From DAOVQB01 sp023128935 (lineage in GTDB: Bacteria; Eisenbacteria; RBG-16-71-46; CAIMUX01; WJJG01): a DNA stretch of 23,672 bases. Position numbers and translations under genes: made by a program. The DNA lies in contig DAOVQB010000054.1 of the NCBI GenBank assembly GCA_030628905.1, positions 1-23,672 on the forward strand, in the 5' to 3' direction. Within the stretch, counting starts at the first letter, position 1, and each line of letters opens with the position of its first letter. The notes beneath the pieces are model-generated. The model did not search any database. It worked only from the letters and a program-made list of their open reading frames with translations, and was not told the origin of the DNA. Of the stretch, positions 16,955 through 23,672 are shown piece by piece.

Positions 16955-19900
16955 CTAGCGAAGCACCACCAGACGCTCGATCCGCTCCTCGGTCCGCCCG
17001 GAGGAGGCCTCACGCGCAACGACCCGGTAGAAGTAAAGCCCGTTGGCCACGAGGTCACCGTCGTCATCGCGTCCGTCCCAGGCGAGTCCTTCGCTGCGGG
17101 CCCTATCGGGCGTCACTCCCGTGGCGGCCAGATGACAGATGATCCGTCCGGAGCAAGTGAAAATGCTGACCTCCAGGTCCGCGTTCGATTCGATTTCCGC
17201 GAGGATATGGGTCTCCGACTCCATCGGGTTCGGCATGGTGAAGACGCTCCCCAGCAAGCGCGTCTCGCCCGTGCCGCTGAGCTGGAAGTCTAAGCTTGCG
17301 CTGCCCCTGCGTCCCACGTTGTCGGAGGCTTCCATGGTCAAGGTGAGCTGCTGGCCGCTCGTGAGTCCGCTCGGCAGGTGGTAGGTCACACTTGCTTCCC
17401 GGTAGTCGGTCCCGAAGACCACAGAGGCAGCCAAATCCTCGGCCACCAGGATCCGATCGACCTGATCGCGGATCGTTACGACAACAGATCGCGATGGTGA
17501 AAGGGCAGCCACATAGATCCCGCTGTCATCGCACAGCGTCGCAACCAGGCCGCTGCCTGCCTGCGGCGCCCCCGCGTCGGCCCAGACCAGTTGGATCTCC
17601 GGTCCCACCAGATCCGCTACTGACTCAGCCGTCTCGGGAATGAAGAGATCCATCATGGCCCCGGTCGCATCGCCACCATGCTCCTCGTAGGCGTAAGCAT
17701 AGATCCTCGCCGGGCCGCGCGGCCCAGTGCGCAGGGCAGTCGGAACGAAGAACTCCATGGTGAAATCCCCGTCCGCGACCGTCACGGCGTTCGAGAAGAT
17801 CCGCGCGCCAGGCAGGAAGTAGTCCCGTACTGGGAACGTAGGACAGGGCATCCGCTTGATGTCTGAGTCGAGCACGACTATATCGATCGTCCCTGAAAAA
17901 TCGTCTACAGGCAGGCCTGCACTGTCAACGATCCGCCCCGTGAGAACAGCCGTGGCCCCCCGGATCAGCGTATCGGATCCGGCAGACACTCCGGGGACTC
18001 CCTCCAACTCCAGCTCAATCCCATAGCGCGCGGCGACAAAGCGGCACCCGGGATCTCCAAAGAAGTTGTATCTAAGATCGTTCAAATCTGGGTCCTCTGG
18101 CTCACGCCACTTCGCAGCAAGCAGAGCCGGGCCCAGGGCAACTGGCCGGCGCACAGATCGCTCCCCACTGTTATCTTCCCGGAAGAGGCTTTCGAAAAGG
18201 GCCGCGTTGAGTTCGAAGTTGGAACTACTGGAGGCCATGGAACTGGCGCTGATGACAGCCAGAGCTCCTCGCTCGGGAAGTCTGAGCGCTGCCAGTGATA
18301 GGCCGTCCCCGCCGTGGGCGAACTTGCCCACGGCGCAGGAAGCCGTCACCAATAGAAACGGCATTTCGTAATTGCTCAGCGAGGAGATGTTGGCGACTTC
18401 CAGAAGCCTTTCATCAGCGAGTTGAATCTCGCTGCCATGCCCGATGAAGTTGAACAAGAGTGCCCCGTGGGCCACAGCATTCAACAGCTGCTCTGTCGCC
18501 CCCGGCTTGCGGCTGTACTTGCACTCGCTGCCATACTCATACAGGTAGACCTTCTCCTGCCTGGCATCTCTCGGTGCCCAGATGTTGCTCAGTTTCTCGC
18601 TATCTTGCATGTGCTGATACCCGATACCGTCGCGACTGTAGCCCTGGCAGATGTCATCGGCAGCCAGGATCAAGCGCGTCCTCCAATCGCCCAACGGAGG
18701 ATCTGTCTCATAGGCGATGATCTTCTCAACAACAGCGCCAGCTTCATCCGGCGTTCCGACCGTCAGCCTGCCCACGGCGAGATCCAGAAGCCGGTCATCC
18801 GGACCGTCCAGCAGTCCAAACCAGTCGTCGGCGATAAAGGCGGGCTGCCAGAGCGTTGAGGTCTGGAAACGCTGCTCGTAGAAGATATGGCTGGGAACAA
18901 TGTCTTGCGACCCAGTTCCCAGGTAGTCGCGCGGATCATAGTACGCGTCGCCCATAAGCAAGAGATGGGAGAGCGTAGGATACGCACCACCCCCCTTCCA
19001 CATGCTGCGCGCGAAGGAGGCCAAGTTGCGCACTGCGTTGGGGTCGTGTTGGCCCCAGGCAAACTCGTCGCAGACCTGGTCGATCGTCACAACCGCCACC
19101 CGCCCGGGCATACTGGAATCGCCCGCCCCACCCCAGAAGTAATGACGCCGGTGTTCGCCCAGGCTTTCGGCCACTTCCAGGAGTTTGGTTCCCGTCACGA
19201 TCAGAAAGTCGATCGGTGCGGTGCATTGACGCAGAGGGGCATCCCCCCAAGGTGCCTCGCCCCACTTGCGCAACGTCATCCGCGCAGGTGAGGCAGCCTT
19301 GGAACGCTTTAGTAAAACCATGTGTGCGTTTGAATCACTCAGCTCAAGAAGGAACTCAGCAGCGTAGCCTTCCTCGCTCTCGGCATACCGCGGTTGCAGG
19401 AGCACCGGGTTGCGCCGGTCGCTAGCATCCAGCAGCATCCAGCCAGTGGCTTCCGCAAGCCCCGAGATGCGCACACCACGCCCTGCAAGGTCATCCGGCG
19501 AGATGAAGAACTCCAGCGAATCACGCTCCATGGTCAGCGCGCGTTCATACTCCGCCTCCACCCATGCCAAGTAGATCTGATCGATGAGTGCCTTGTCAGC
19601 GTAGTCATATCGCGGAGGAACGCGCACGGCCACCGTGTTCCGGACTGTCTCGGCCTCTATCTCACCCGTGGCCAGGGCCCCGCCAACGCCCATCCAAGAC
19701 ACCTCGGCCAGGCTGCGAGCGTTGACCTCGATGACCGCGGTGTGTGTTACGTACTGGTCGACTCGCCAATTCCTGCCCCAGAGCGACACACGGTATGCGG
19801 CGCTGCTGCCGGGAACGACGCCATCCAAATCCAGATACACAAAAGCCCCTGCAGATGAGTCCGCACGGATGCTGGTGTAGAAGAAACGCTCCCAGGTCAC

Positions 19901-21379
19901 GCCAGCTTCCCGGGGGCGGGAGTCGTATTTCGTATTCTTCTCTACATGGATGCGCGCGCGGGCCGTATTGATCAGTTCCATTGTTCCCGGCGCTGCGTCG
20001 ATCTCCTTGACCCGCATTGGCTCGCCTTGGAAGAGACCATCCCAGCAGAGCCAGTATGTGAAGTGCTTGGAAGTGGGGTGGGCATAGTAGCGATCCCGTG
20101 TCGTCTCGGGCAGACCGAGATCGGCGCACCATCCGTCAGGGCCGTTGCCCAGGAAATAGACCCGGGTGTCCTCACCCCATGTCTGGTCTTGGGCAGGCTC
20201 AATCCAAAGCGCGCAGGGCTCCATCCATTCCGGGAGTTCTTCAACCACCGCTGAGTCGGGCAGCTCATTTGCTGGGCCGCAGAACAGTCTGAGGGCACTG
20301 AGATCTACCGCATCGGTGACGCCCGCTGCGATCAGATCCGCGGCTGTCAGCACATAGATGCCGCGTCGCTCAATCTCGATCCTCAGCCACTTGGTTGCGG
20401 AGTGAAAACCCTCCTCTGAACGCATGCGTAATGGTGTTGGTGGCGGGCACATCCAGCCCGCAACCTGCTGCGGATTGATGACTATCTCCTCGTGCAGACC
20501 CTTGAAGGCAGGCTGCTCCCCCTTGGCCGGCAGGCGTGGATGTACTCGTACCCGGCGCGGGCCGCGCTGAAGATCTTCGCCGCCTTGGGGAGGCGCAAAT
20601 TCCACTCGAATGCGGATCTTTCCCGGTGCCATCAGATGACCTGCGTCATTCCAGCGGATCGGCCATACCCGCAGGGCCAGGAGCCGCAGGTCCGCCGCCC
20701 AGCCCGGTTCTATAAACTGCACGAACCCGAGCGAATCTGCGCGGACCCATCCCGGCACAGAGCCATCATCTGCCAGGGCCGCAAATGGTGCGAGCGCGCG
20801 GGCCGGCTCTTCCTCAATCCGGCGCGAGGCCTGATGCTCAAGTTGGCCAAGGCGCTTCCCCAGTGGACGGGCACCCAGGATCTCTGCATGTACGCTCACT
20901 CGGCCCGAGGGTGGCACGGCCACGGGGAGACGGAGTGCGGGGAGCGTGACGCCGTTCTTGAGGCACCGTTGGTCAAATCCGGCCACATCGAAACAGCCCC
21001 GGTCCTCTGCCGTGGGAACCCACAGCGGTTCCGGCACCGTCACCTCCAGTAGGATCTGCTCGTCTGTCGCCGCGATCAGCGACCAGATCTGCTCACCTAC
21101 GGGATTTGCCTGGGGCGTAGGGGCGGGCCTGTACTCCGGCCCCGCGGCCGGCGCCGGGGCGCCGATTGACCCAAGCGCGATTGAGAGAACCAGCAAGATC
21201 ACCGCGCGCGCCCACTGCCAGCCGGGCGCAGCCAAAAGCCCCAGCAGGGTCACTGCGCGCGCATCCAGACGAGCCTGTACTGCAGCCAGAGTGTGTCCAG
21301 GCTGGCGCGGCAGCGCCGGGCGAGCTCCGAAGCGCCCGCGTAGGGAGGATAACTGTGGGGTACGTGCGGCGTCTTGCAC
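16955..21379 (-). CDS. porU: PorU-like C25 (gingipain-family) peptidase, T9SS sortase
   Basis: This 1474-residue secreted protein resembles PorU, the surface sortase that cleaves T9SS cargo sorting domains. A hydrophobic export segment lies at about 58-74 (RAVILLVLSIALGSIG), after a long N-region. The C25 domain spans about 722-1112. It starts with DFLIVTG, has HLLLMGDAYYDPRDYLG (805-821), the catalytic histidine in NFIGHGSE (H981), the catalytic cysteine in VTASCAVGKF (C1015), and closes with YNFFGDPGCRF. The His-Cys spacing of 34 is close to that of gingipains and PorU. An Ig-like stretch follows, then a FlgD-type C-terminal domain (about 1377-1474: FTMPNPMES, then WDGRDDDGDLVANGLYFYRV and a terminal RLVVLR). 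It is larger than typical PorU. The GTG start at 21379 is uncertain: SD-like GAGG is 12 nt upstream in a tandem repeat, and a later GTG would shorten the N-region. Adjacency to porV favours PorU over a secreted gingipain. Confidence 0.87.
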   Translation of the reverse strand: MQDAARTPQLSSLRGRFGARPALPRQPGHTLAAVQARLDARAVTLLGLLAAPGWQWARAVILLVLSIALGSIGAPAPAAGPEYRPAPTPQANPVGEQIWSLIAATDEQILLEVTVPEPLWVPTAEDRGCFDVAGFDQRCLKNGVTLPALRLPVAVPPSGRVSVHAEILGARPLGKRLGQLEHQASRRIEEEPARALAPFAALADDGSVPGWVRADSLGFVQFIEPGWAADLRLLALRVWPIRWNDAGHLMAPGKIRIRVEFAPPQGGEDLQRGPRRVRVHPRLPAKGEQPAFKGLHEEIVINPQQVAGWMCPPPTPLRMRSEEGFHSATKWLRIEIERRGIYVLTAADLIAAGVTDAVDLSALRLFCGPANELPDSAVVEELPEWMEPCALWIEPAQDQTWGEDTRVYFLGNGPDGWCADLGLPETTRDRYYAHPTSKHFTYWLCWDGLFQGEPMRVKEIDAAPGTMELINTARARIHVEKNTKYDSRPREAGVTWERFFYTSIRADSSAGAFVYLDLDGVVPGSSAAYRVSLWGRNWRVDQYVTHTAVIEVNARSLAEVSWMGVGGALATGEIEAETVRNTVAVRVPPRYDYADKALIDQIYLAWVEAEYERALTMERDSLEFFISPDDLAGRGVRISGLAEATGWMLLDASDRRNPVLLQPRYAESEEGYAAEFLLELSDSNAHMVLLKRSKAASPARMTLRKWGEAPWGDAPLRQCTAPIDFLIVTGTKLLEVAESLGEHRRHYFWGGAGDSSMPGRVAVVTIDQVCDEFAWGQHDPNAVRNLASFARSMWKGGGAYPTLSHLLLMGDAYYDPRDYLGTGSQDIVPSHIFYEQRFQTSTLWQPAFIADDWFGLLDGPDDRLLDLAVGRLTVGTPDEAGAVVEKIIAYETDPPLGDWRTRLILAADDICQGYSRDGIGYQHMQDSEKLSNIWAPRDARQEKVYLYEYGSECKYSRKPGATEQLLNAVAHGALLFNFIGHGSEIQLADERLLEVANISSLSNYEMPFLLVTASCAVGKFAHGGDGLSLAALRLPERGALAVISASSMASSSSNFELNAALFESLFREDNSGERSVRRPVALGPALLAAKWREPEDPDLNDLRYNFFGDPGCRFVAARYGIELELEGVPGVSAGSDTLIRGATAVLTGRIVDSAGLPVDDFSGTIDIVVLDSDIKRMPCPTFPVRDYFLPGARIFSNAVTVADGDFTMEFFVPTALRTGPRGPARIYAYAYEEHGGDATGAMMDLFIPETAESVADLVGPEIQLVWADAGAPQAGSGLVATLCDDSGIYVAALSPSRSVVVTIRDQVDRILVAEDLAASVVFGTDYREASVTYHLPSGLTSGQQLTLTMEASDNVGRRGSASLDFQLSGTGETRLLGSVFTMPNPMESETHILAEIESNADLEVSIFTCSGRIICHLAATGVTPDRARSEGLAWDGRDDDGDLVANGLYFYRVVAREASSGRTEERIERLVVLR

Positions 21380-21386
21380 TCTCTAT

Positions 21387-21410
21387 GAGTTCCTCTTGGA
21401 GTTCCTCTTG
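21387..21410. repeat. Perfect 12-bp tandem duplication carrying the porU Shine-Dalgarno
   Basis: GAGTTCCTCTTG occurs twice without a spacer (21387-21398 and 21399-21410). On the minus strand each copy reads CAAGAGGAACTC, so the AGAGGA ribosome-binding element is doubled just upstream of the porU GTG. It lies wholly in the 46-bp gap between the Trm112-like gene and porU. Confidence 0.85.
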
Positions 21411-21425
21411 ACGAGCCTCGTGCAC

Positions 21426-21644
21426 CTACGAATCGCCGGCGGCATCACCCTCCGGCCCGGCCTGCCCCTCGCGAGGTTCCTTGAGGTGCTCGGCCTCCTC
21501 GGCCAGCATGATGGGGATATCGTCCTTCACCTGGTAAGCCAGCTGACAGGCCCGGCAGATCAACCGCTCGGGCTCCTGCTCATACTGCAAATCCCCCTTG
21601 CATGCAGGACACACAAGGATACCCAAGAGTTCCTGCGAAATCAT
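21426..21644 (-). CDS. Trm112/UPF0434-like zinc-binding protein
   Basis: This small 72-residue protein begins MISQELLGILVCPACKG and has two CxxC pairs (C12-PA-C15 and C30-RA-C33), the zinc ribbon of the Trm112/YcaR (UPF0434) family. The usual conserved ending DDIPIML (41-47) is present, followed by an acidic, probably disordered tail. Eukaryotic and archaeal Trm112 activates several methyltransferases; the bacterial role is poorly defined. The ATG at 21644 has a G-rich GGGGAG element 4 nt upstream. It is the first minus-strand gene after the candidate promoter at 21765-21793, and is followed 46 bp later by porU, so it may share the porU transcript. Confidence 0.9.
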   Translation of the reverse strand: MISQELLGILVCPACKGDLQYEQEPERLICRACQLAYQVKDDIPIMLAEEAEHLKEPREGQAGPEGDAAGDS

Positions 21645-21764
21645 CTATCTCCCCCCCCAGGTCAATTGCGGAATCGCCACCCCCAGCCCAAACGCACATC
21701 TCGGTTGCTTCGACAGCGCGCTCACGAAACGCCCAGTCTTCAGCTACCCACGCCAAACAGCAGC

Positions 21765-21793
21765 ACGTTACCAAAGGGGTTCCGGGGTGTCAA
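21765..21793 (-). promoter_or_regulatory. Candidate sigma-70 promoter of the Trm112-porU operon
   Basis: On the minus strand a perfect -35, TTGACA (21793-21788), and a -10, TAACGT (21770-21765), are separated by 17 nt. The -10 matches TATAAT at positions 1, 2 and 6. The predicted start lies about 110-115 bp upstream of the Trm112-like ATG. It is the best promoter-like sequence I found in the window and is correctly oriented for the operon. Confidence 0.45.
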
Positions 21794-21885
21794 ATTGAGC
21801 GTGCGATTGGTCACGATGCCAAAGACCTTAGCTCCTCGCGCAACCTCTCCTGCTCCACGTCATGGAACTGCCCCAGATAGCGAAA

Positions 21886-21902
21886 GACCGCCCAGGGCGG
21901 TC
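21886..21902 (-). terminator. Terminator-like hairpin after the FN3 lipoprotein gene
   Basis: GACCGCCC and GGGCGGTC form a perfect inverted repeat around a single base, so in RNA the stem would be about 6-7 bp with a 3-5 nt loop. On the minus strand it is followed by TTTCGC, a short T-run. It is about 190 bp beyond the lipoprotein stop and about 90 bp before the candidate operon promoter, a sensible place to separate the two units. The weak T-run limits confidence. Confidence 0.4.
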
Positions 21903-22094
21903 AAACTCGGCAGGGAGGGATCGGACACCATCGGCGTTGCCTTCGCTGCCTCCCATGCCTCAAGCGCCAGCTCCGTCACCGCTCGGTCGCCGACCGCCCA
22001 CCCCAGGACGACCTTCGTCGCGCGATCCACCTTGTGGTTCACTGCCTGCCGATAATTCTCGCGTAGTTTGGTTGTCGATCGCCGGGGGCCACGC

Positions 22095-23126
22095 TTATTC
22101 CAAGACGAGGATCCAAATGTCGCTGACTCCATTCTTAGAGGAGCTAAAAGCGATCCGGCTGCCGTCGCGAGACCAGCAGGCTCCGAATATGGTATCCGGA
22201 TCGTAGGTCAACCGCTCTGGTTCGCCCCCACTCGCAGATATCAAGTAGAGCTCCGTGTAATGATTGTCGTCTCCCCAGTCTGCACGGAAGACGATGTTCT
22301 GACCAGCTGGAGACCAAATGGGCCTCCTCGCTCCGGACCAAGAAGGACCAGCTGGACTGAAAGTGAGCCGCACTACATACGCCGTCAACCTGCTCACGAC
22401 ATTCGACAACTCCGACCAGTTGAACACATCGTCAACGGCCTTGAGGGCGAAGGAATAGGTCGTCCCAAGCTCCAGCCCCGTGACCGTGTAGGACTCCGGG
22501 GATCCAGCGGAACCGGGCGCAGGCACATCCTCCACCCGGAGCGCATCGTCCCAAGTCTCTTCCGTGATCGGGGTGAGCGCGTAGCGAAGATCGTACTCGG
22601 AAGCTCCCCCCTCGCCTCCATCGTCCCCCGGAGCCGTCCAGTTCAGTTCCACGCTGGCCGTGGTGGCAAAGACCGCTGCTAGATCGGTCACCCGGCCCGG
22701 AGGAATGGTATCCACTAGGGTCGCGCTCACTATGTTCGACAGCGCCGACCAGTTCGGCACCTCGTCGGCGGCCTTAAGGCCGAAGTGCCAGGTGCCGTCG
22801 GGGAACCCCGATACCGACAAGCTCTCCACCTGACCTGCGGGCTTGGGCACCGGCGGGGGATCCGCAATCGTCGCGGAGTCCCACCCCGCCTCAGACAGAA
22901 GGCTCATCGAGTAGCGGATGTCGTACTGAGCGGCCCGGCCGTCCATCCCGTCGTCTCCCGGAGCAGTCCAGCTCAGAGTGACCGTATGGCCCGTGCTGTC
23001 TTGGAATGTCAGGTATTGCACCCTGGCCGGGGGTGTGGCGTCCGGAGCCGGTTTCGCGCCGTTGTCGTCGCTGCACGCCGGCAGCAGTATCAGAAGAACG
23101 AAGATCCAGTACGGAAGGTGTTTCAT
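22095..23126 (-). CDS. Lipoprotein with two fibronectin type III domains and a short TolB-like (PD40) propeller segment
   Basis: The 343-residue predicted lipoprotein has a signal peptide ending in lipobox LLPAC (Cys18). Two FN3 domains follow, at about 31-136 and 141-246. Each has the hallmark SWTAPGDDG / NWTAPGDDG, a YDIRY / YDLRY strand, a hydrophobic FGLKA / FALKA strand and an NWS.LSN ending. The C-terminal part (about 268-343) has two PD40/WD40-like blades as in TolB: IWSPAGQNIVFRADWG with LYLISASGGEPERLTYD, and CWSRDGSRIAFSSSKNG with a final DIWIL. Two blades are too few for a closed propeller, so the protein may be shortened or may oligomerise. The ATG at 23126 is chosen over 23153 because GGAGG is 8 nt upstream and the signal peptide starts there. 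The FN3 wording resembles proteins I associate with Eisenbacteria-like genomes. Confidence 0.85.
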   Translation of the reverse strand: MKHLPYWIFVLLILLPACSDDNGAKPAPDATPPARVQYLTFQDSTGHTVTLSWTAPGDDGMDGRAAQYDIRYSMSLLSEAGWDSATIADPPPVPKPAGQVESLSVSGFPDGTWHFGLKAADEVPNWSALSNIVSATLVDTIPPGRVTDLAAVFATTASVELNWTAPGDDGGEGGASEYDLRYALTPITEETWDDALRVEDVPAPGSAGSPESYTVTGLELGTTYSFALKAVDDVFNWSELSNVVSRLTAYVVRLTFSPAGPSWSGARRPIWSPAGQNIVFRADWGDDNHYTELYLISASGGEPERLTYDPDTIFGACWSRDGSRIAFSSSKNGVSDIWILVLE

Positions 23127-23134
23127 TGCAGGGA

Positions 23135-23139
23135 CCTCC
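23135..23139 (-). promoter_or_regulatory. Strong ribosome-binding site deciding the FN3 lipoprotein start
   Basis: GGAGG on the minus strand, 8 nt upstream of ATG 23126, directly before the signal peptide MKHLPYWIF. It lies inside the frame that would start at 23153, which argues against the longer form. Confidence 0.75.
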
Positions 23140-23161
23140 AGTGCTGGGGCCACCGACGCTA

Positions 23162-23175
23162 AGGGCGCGCGCCCT
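23162..23175. other. 14-bp perfect GC palindrome in the FN3 lipoprotein leader
   Basis: AGGGCGCGCGCCCT is self-complementary and lies 36 bp upstream of the lipoprotein ATG. It could be a protein-binding site or a leader hairpin, but GC-rich palindromes of this size can also arise by chance. Confidence 0.4.
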
Positions 23176-23466
23176 AACGGCCTGAGGGCACCACGATGCC
23201 ACGAATCCGGGCTTTCGCCTCATGGAACGTATAGGAAGAGACGGAAAGAGCCATAGGATCTCCCACATCAATGCATCACTGTGAGGCAAGTCATCGGGGC
23301 CTGGTGGGCGCGCCTATGCTCTAAGTTGACGGCCACGACCTTCCCGACTGAGACCCGGCACGTGCGCTACCGGGATGATGCAATCCCACCGACCTCCCGA
23401 TTCGTCCGAACGCTTACCTTCTGACATAGGTCAGATCTGTAACCCATGATTGCGCATGCAGTTACA

Positions 23467-23486
23467 CCTGTGCCCCGGGGCACAGG
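23467..23486. other. 20-bp perfect palindrome
   Basis: CCTGTGCCCC followed by its exact complement GGGGCACAGG gives a 20-bp palindrome with no spacer, centred between 23476 and 23477. It lies about 340 bp upstream of the lipoprotein start. The lack of a loop suits a dimeric DNA-binding protein site or a cruciform better than a terminator; no T-run follows on either strand. Confidence 0.5.
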
Positions 23487-23672
23487 CGCAAGGAGCTGCA
23501 GAACAAGCAGTTACCGGATTGGCCCGTGACAACGAGCTGCTGGTCAGGCCCAGGGGGACCATCAGGCCCAAAGCTGTGCCACTACACCCACGCAGCTGTC
23601 CAAAGAGTGTTGTCGATGGGTTTCTCTTTCCGCGTGAATCTGGTGATAAGTTCTCTTGTGCTTGGAGAGAGG

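Larger units (their letters stand above)
21645..22094. other. 450-bp gap with no convincing gene
   Basis: This stretch separates the FN3 lipoprotein gene from the Trm112-like gene. It holds a candidate promoter (21765-21793) and a terminator-like hairpin (21886-21902). On the minus strand three short open frames follow one another in different phases: KLRENYRQAVNHKVDR, FRYLGQFHDVEQERLREELR and FGIVTNRTLNLTPRNPFGN. They might be the remnant of a decayed gene, but none is recognised, so no pseudogene is called. Confidence 0.4.
23127..23672. other. 546-bp right-edge region with no convincing gene
   Basis: No open frame on either strand has a signal peptide, domain or ribosome-binding site that I recognise. 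A 38-codon minus-strand frame (MSEGKRSDESGGRWDC, about 23313-23429) is open but unrecognised. The region holds two perfect palindromes (23162-23175 and 23467-23486). No good sigma-70 match was found upstream of the lipoprotein gene. No tRNA or rRNA was recognised. Confidence 0.5.

Noticed and set aside
20946..22055. 369-codon plus-strand frame crossing porU, the Trm112-like gene and the gap
   Set aside because: It runs antisense through two well-supported genes and is rich in Arg, Pro and Ser with no motif, as expected for a shadow frame.
21860..22132. Possible IS605 TnpB fragment
   Set aside because: Only a loose NHKVDR-like match is visible. The zinc-finger and RuvC motifs of TnpB are absent and no terminal repeats were seen.
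23290..23672. Possible tRNA or structured RNA at the right edge
   Set aside because: No T-arm consensus, cloverleaf spacing or conserved anticodon arm could be found by eye on either strand.

Overview
The window comes from a GC-rich Gram-negative bacterium with an outer membrane. It most resembles members of the FCB superphylum outside classical Bacteroidota, such as Eisenbacteria-, Krumholzibacteria- or Latescibacteria-like candidate phyla. The reasons are a PorU/PorV pair, secreted proteins ending in FlgD-like or type IX sorting-like C-terminal domains, an 'SWTAPGDDG' fibronectin type III lipoprotein and a large SprA-like barrel. This lineage call is inferred from protein style; no marker rRNA is present.

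Layout. At the left edge (1-1623, + strand) is the 3' part of ligA, the NAD-dependent DNA ligase. It converges, with 3 bp between stop codons, on a long run of genes all read on the minus strand. In transcription order these are: a Trm112-like zinc protein (21644-21426); a PorU-like C25 (gingipain-family) sortase (21379-16955); a PorV-like outer-membrane barrel (16679-15567); an M6-family secreted metalloprotease with a C-terminal sorting-like domain (15570-12160); two paralogous DUF5683-like membrane proteins (12085-11066 and 11044-10193); an NHL-type propeller protein (10140-9085); a SprA-like outer-membrane barrel (9107-5520); an Omp85/BamA-like protein (5460-3538); and a parvulin-type PPIase lipoprotein (3363-1627). 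Upstream of this run is a separate minus-strand lipoprotein gene with two FN3 domains and a short TolB-like propeller (23126-22095). Two stretches lack a convincing gene: 21645-22094, which holds a hairpin and a good sigma-70-like promoter, and 23127-23672, which holds two perfect palindromes.

How the genes may work together. PorU and PorV are the cell-surface sortase and substrate shuttle of the type IX secretion system (T9SS). The M6 protease, translationally coupled to porV, looks like a cargo protein. The SprA-like barrel is a candidate for the outer-membrane translocon, and the Omp85 protein and PPIase lipoprotein could assemble such barrels. The two DUF5683-like proteins and the NHL protein have no known T9SS role, and are the most interesting candidates for new accessory parts. 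The periplasmic and motor components PorK/L/M/N are not in the window. The system as a whole is therefore an inference from gene content and synteny.
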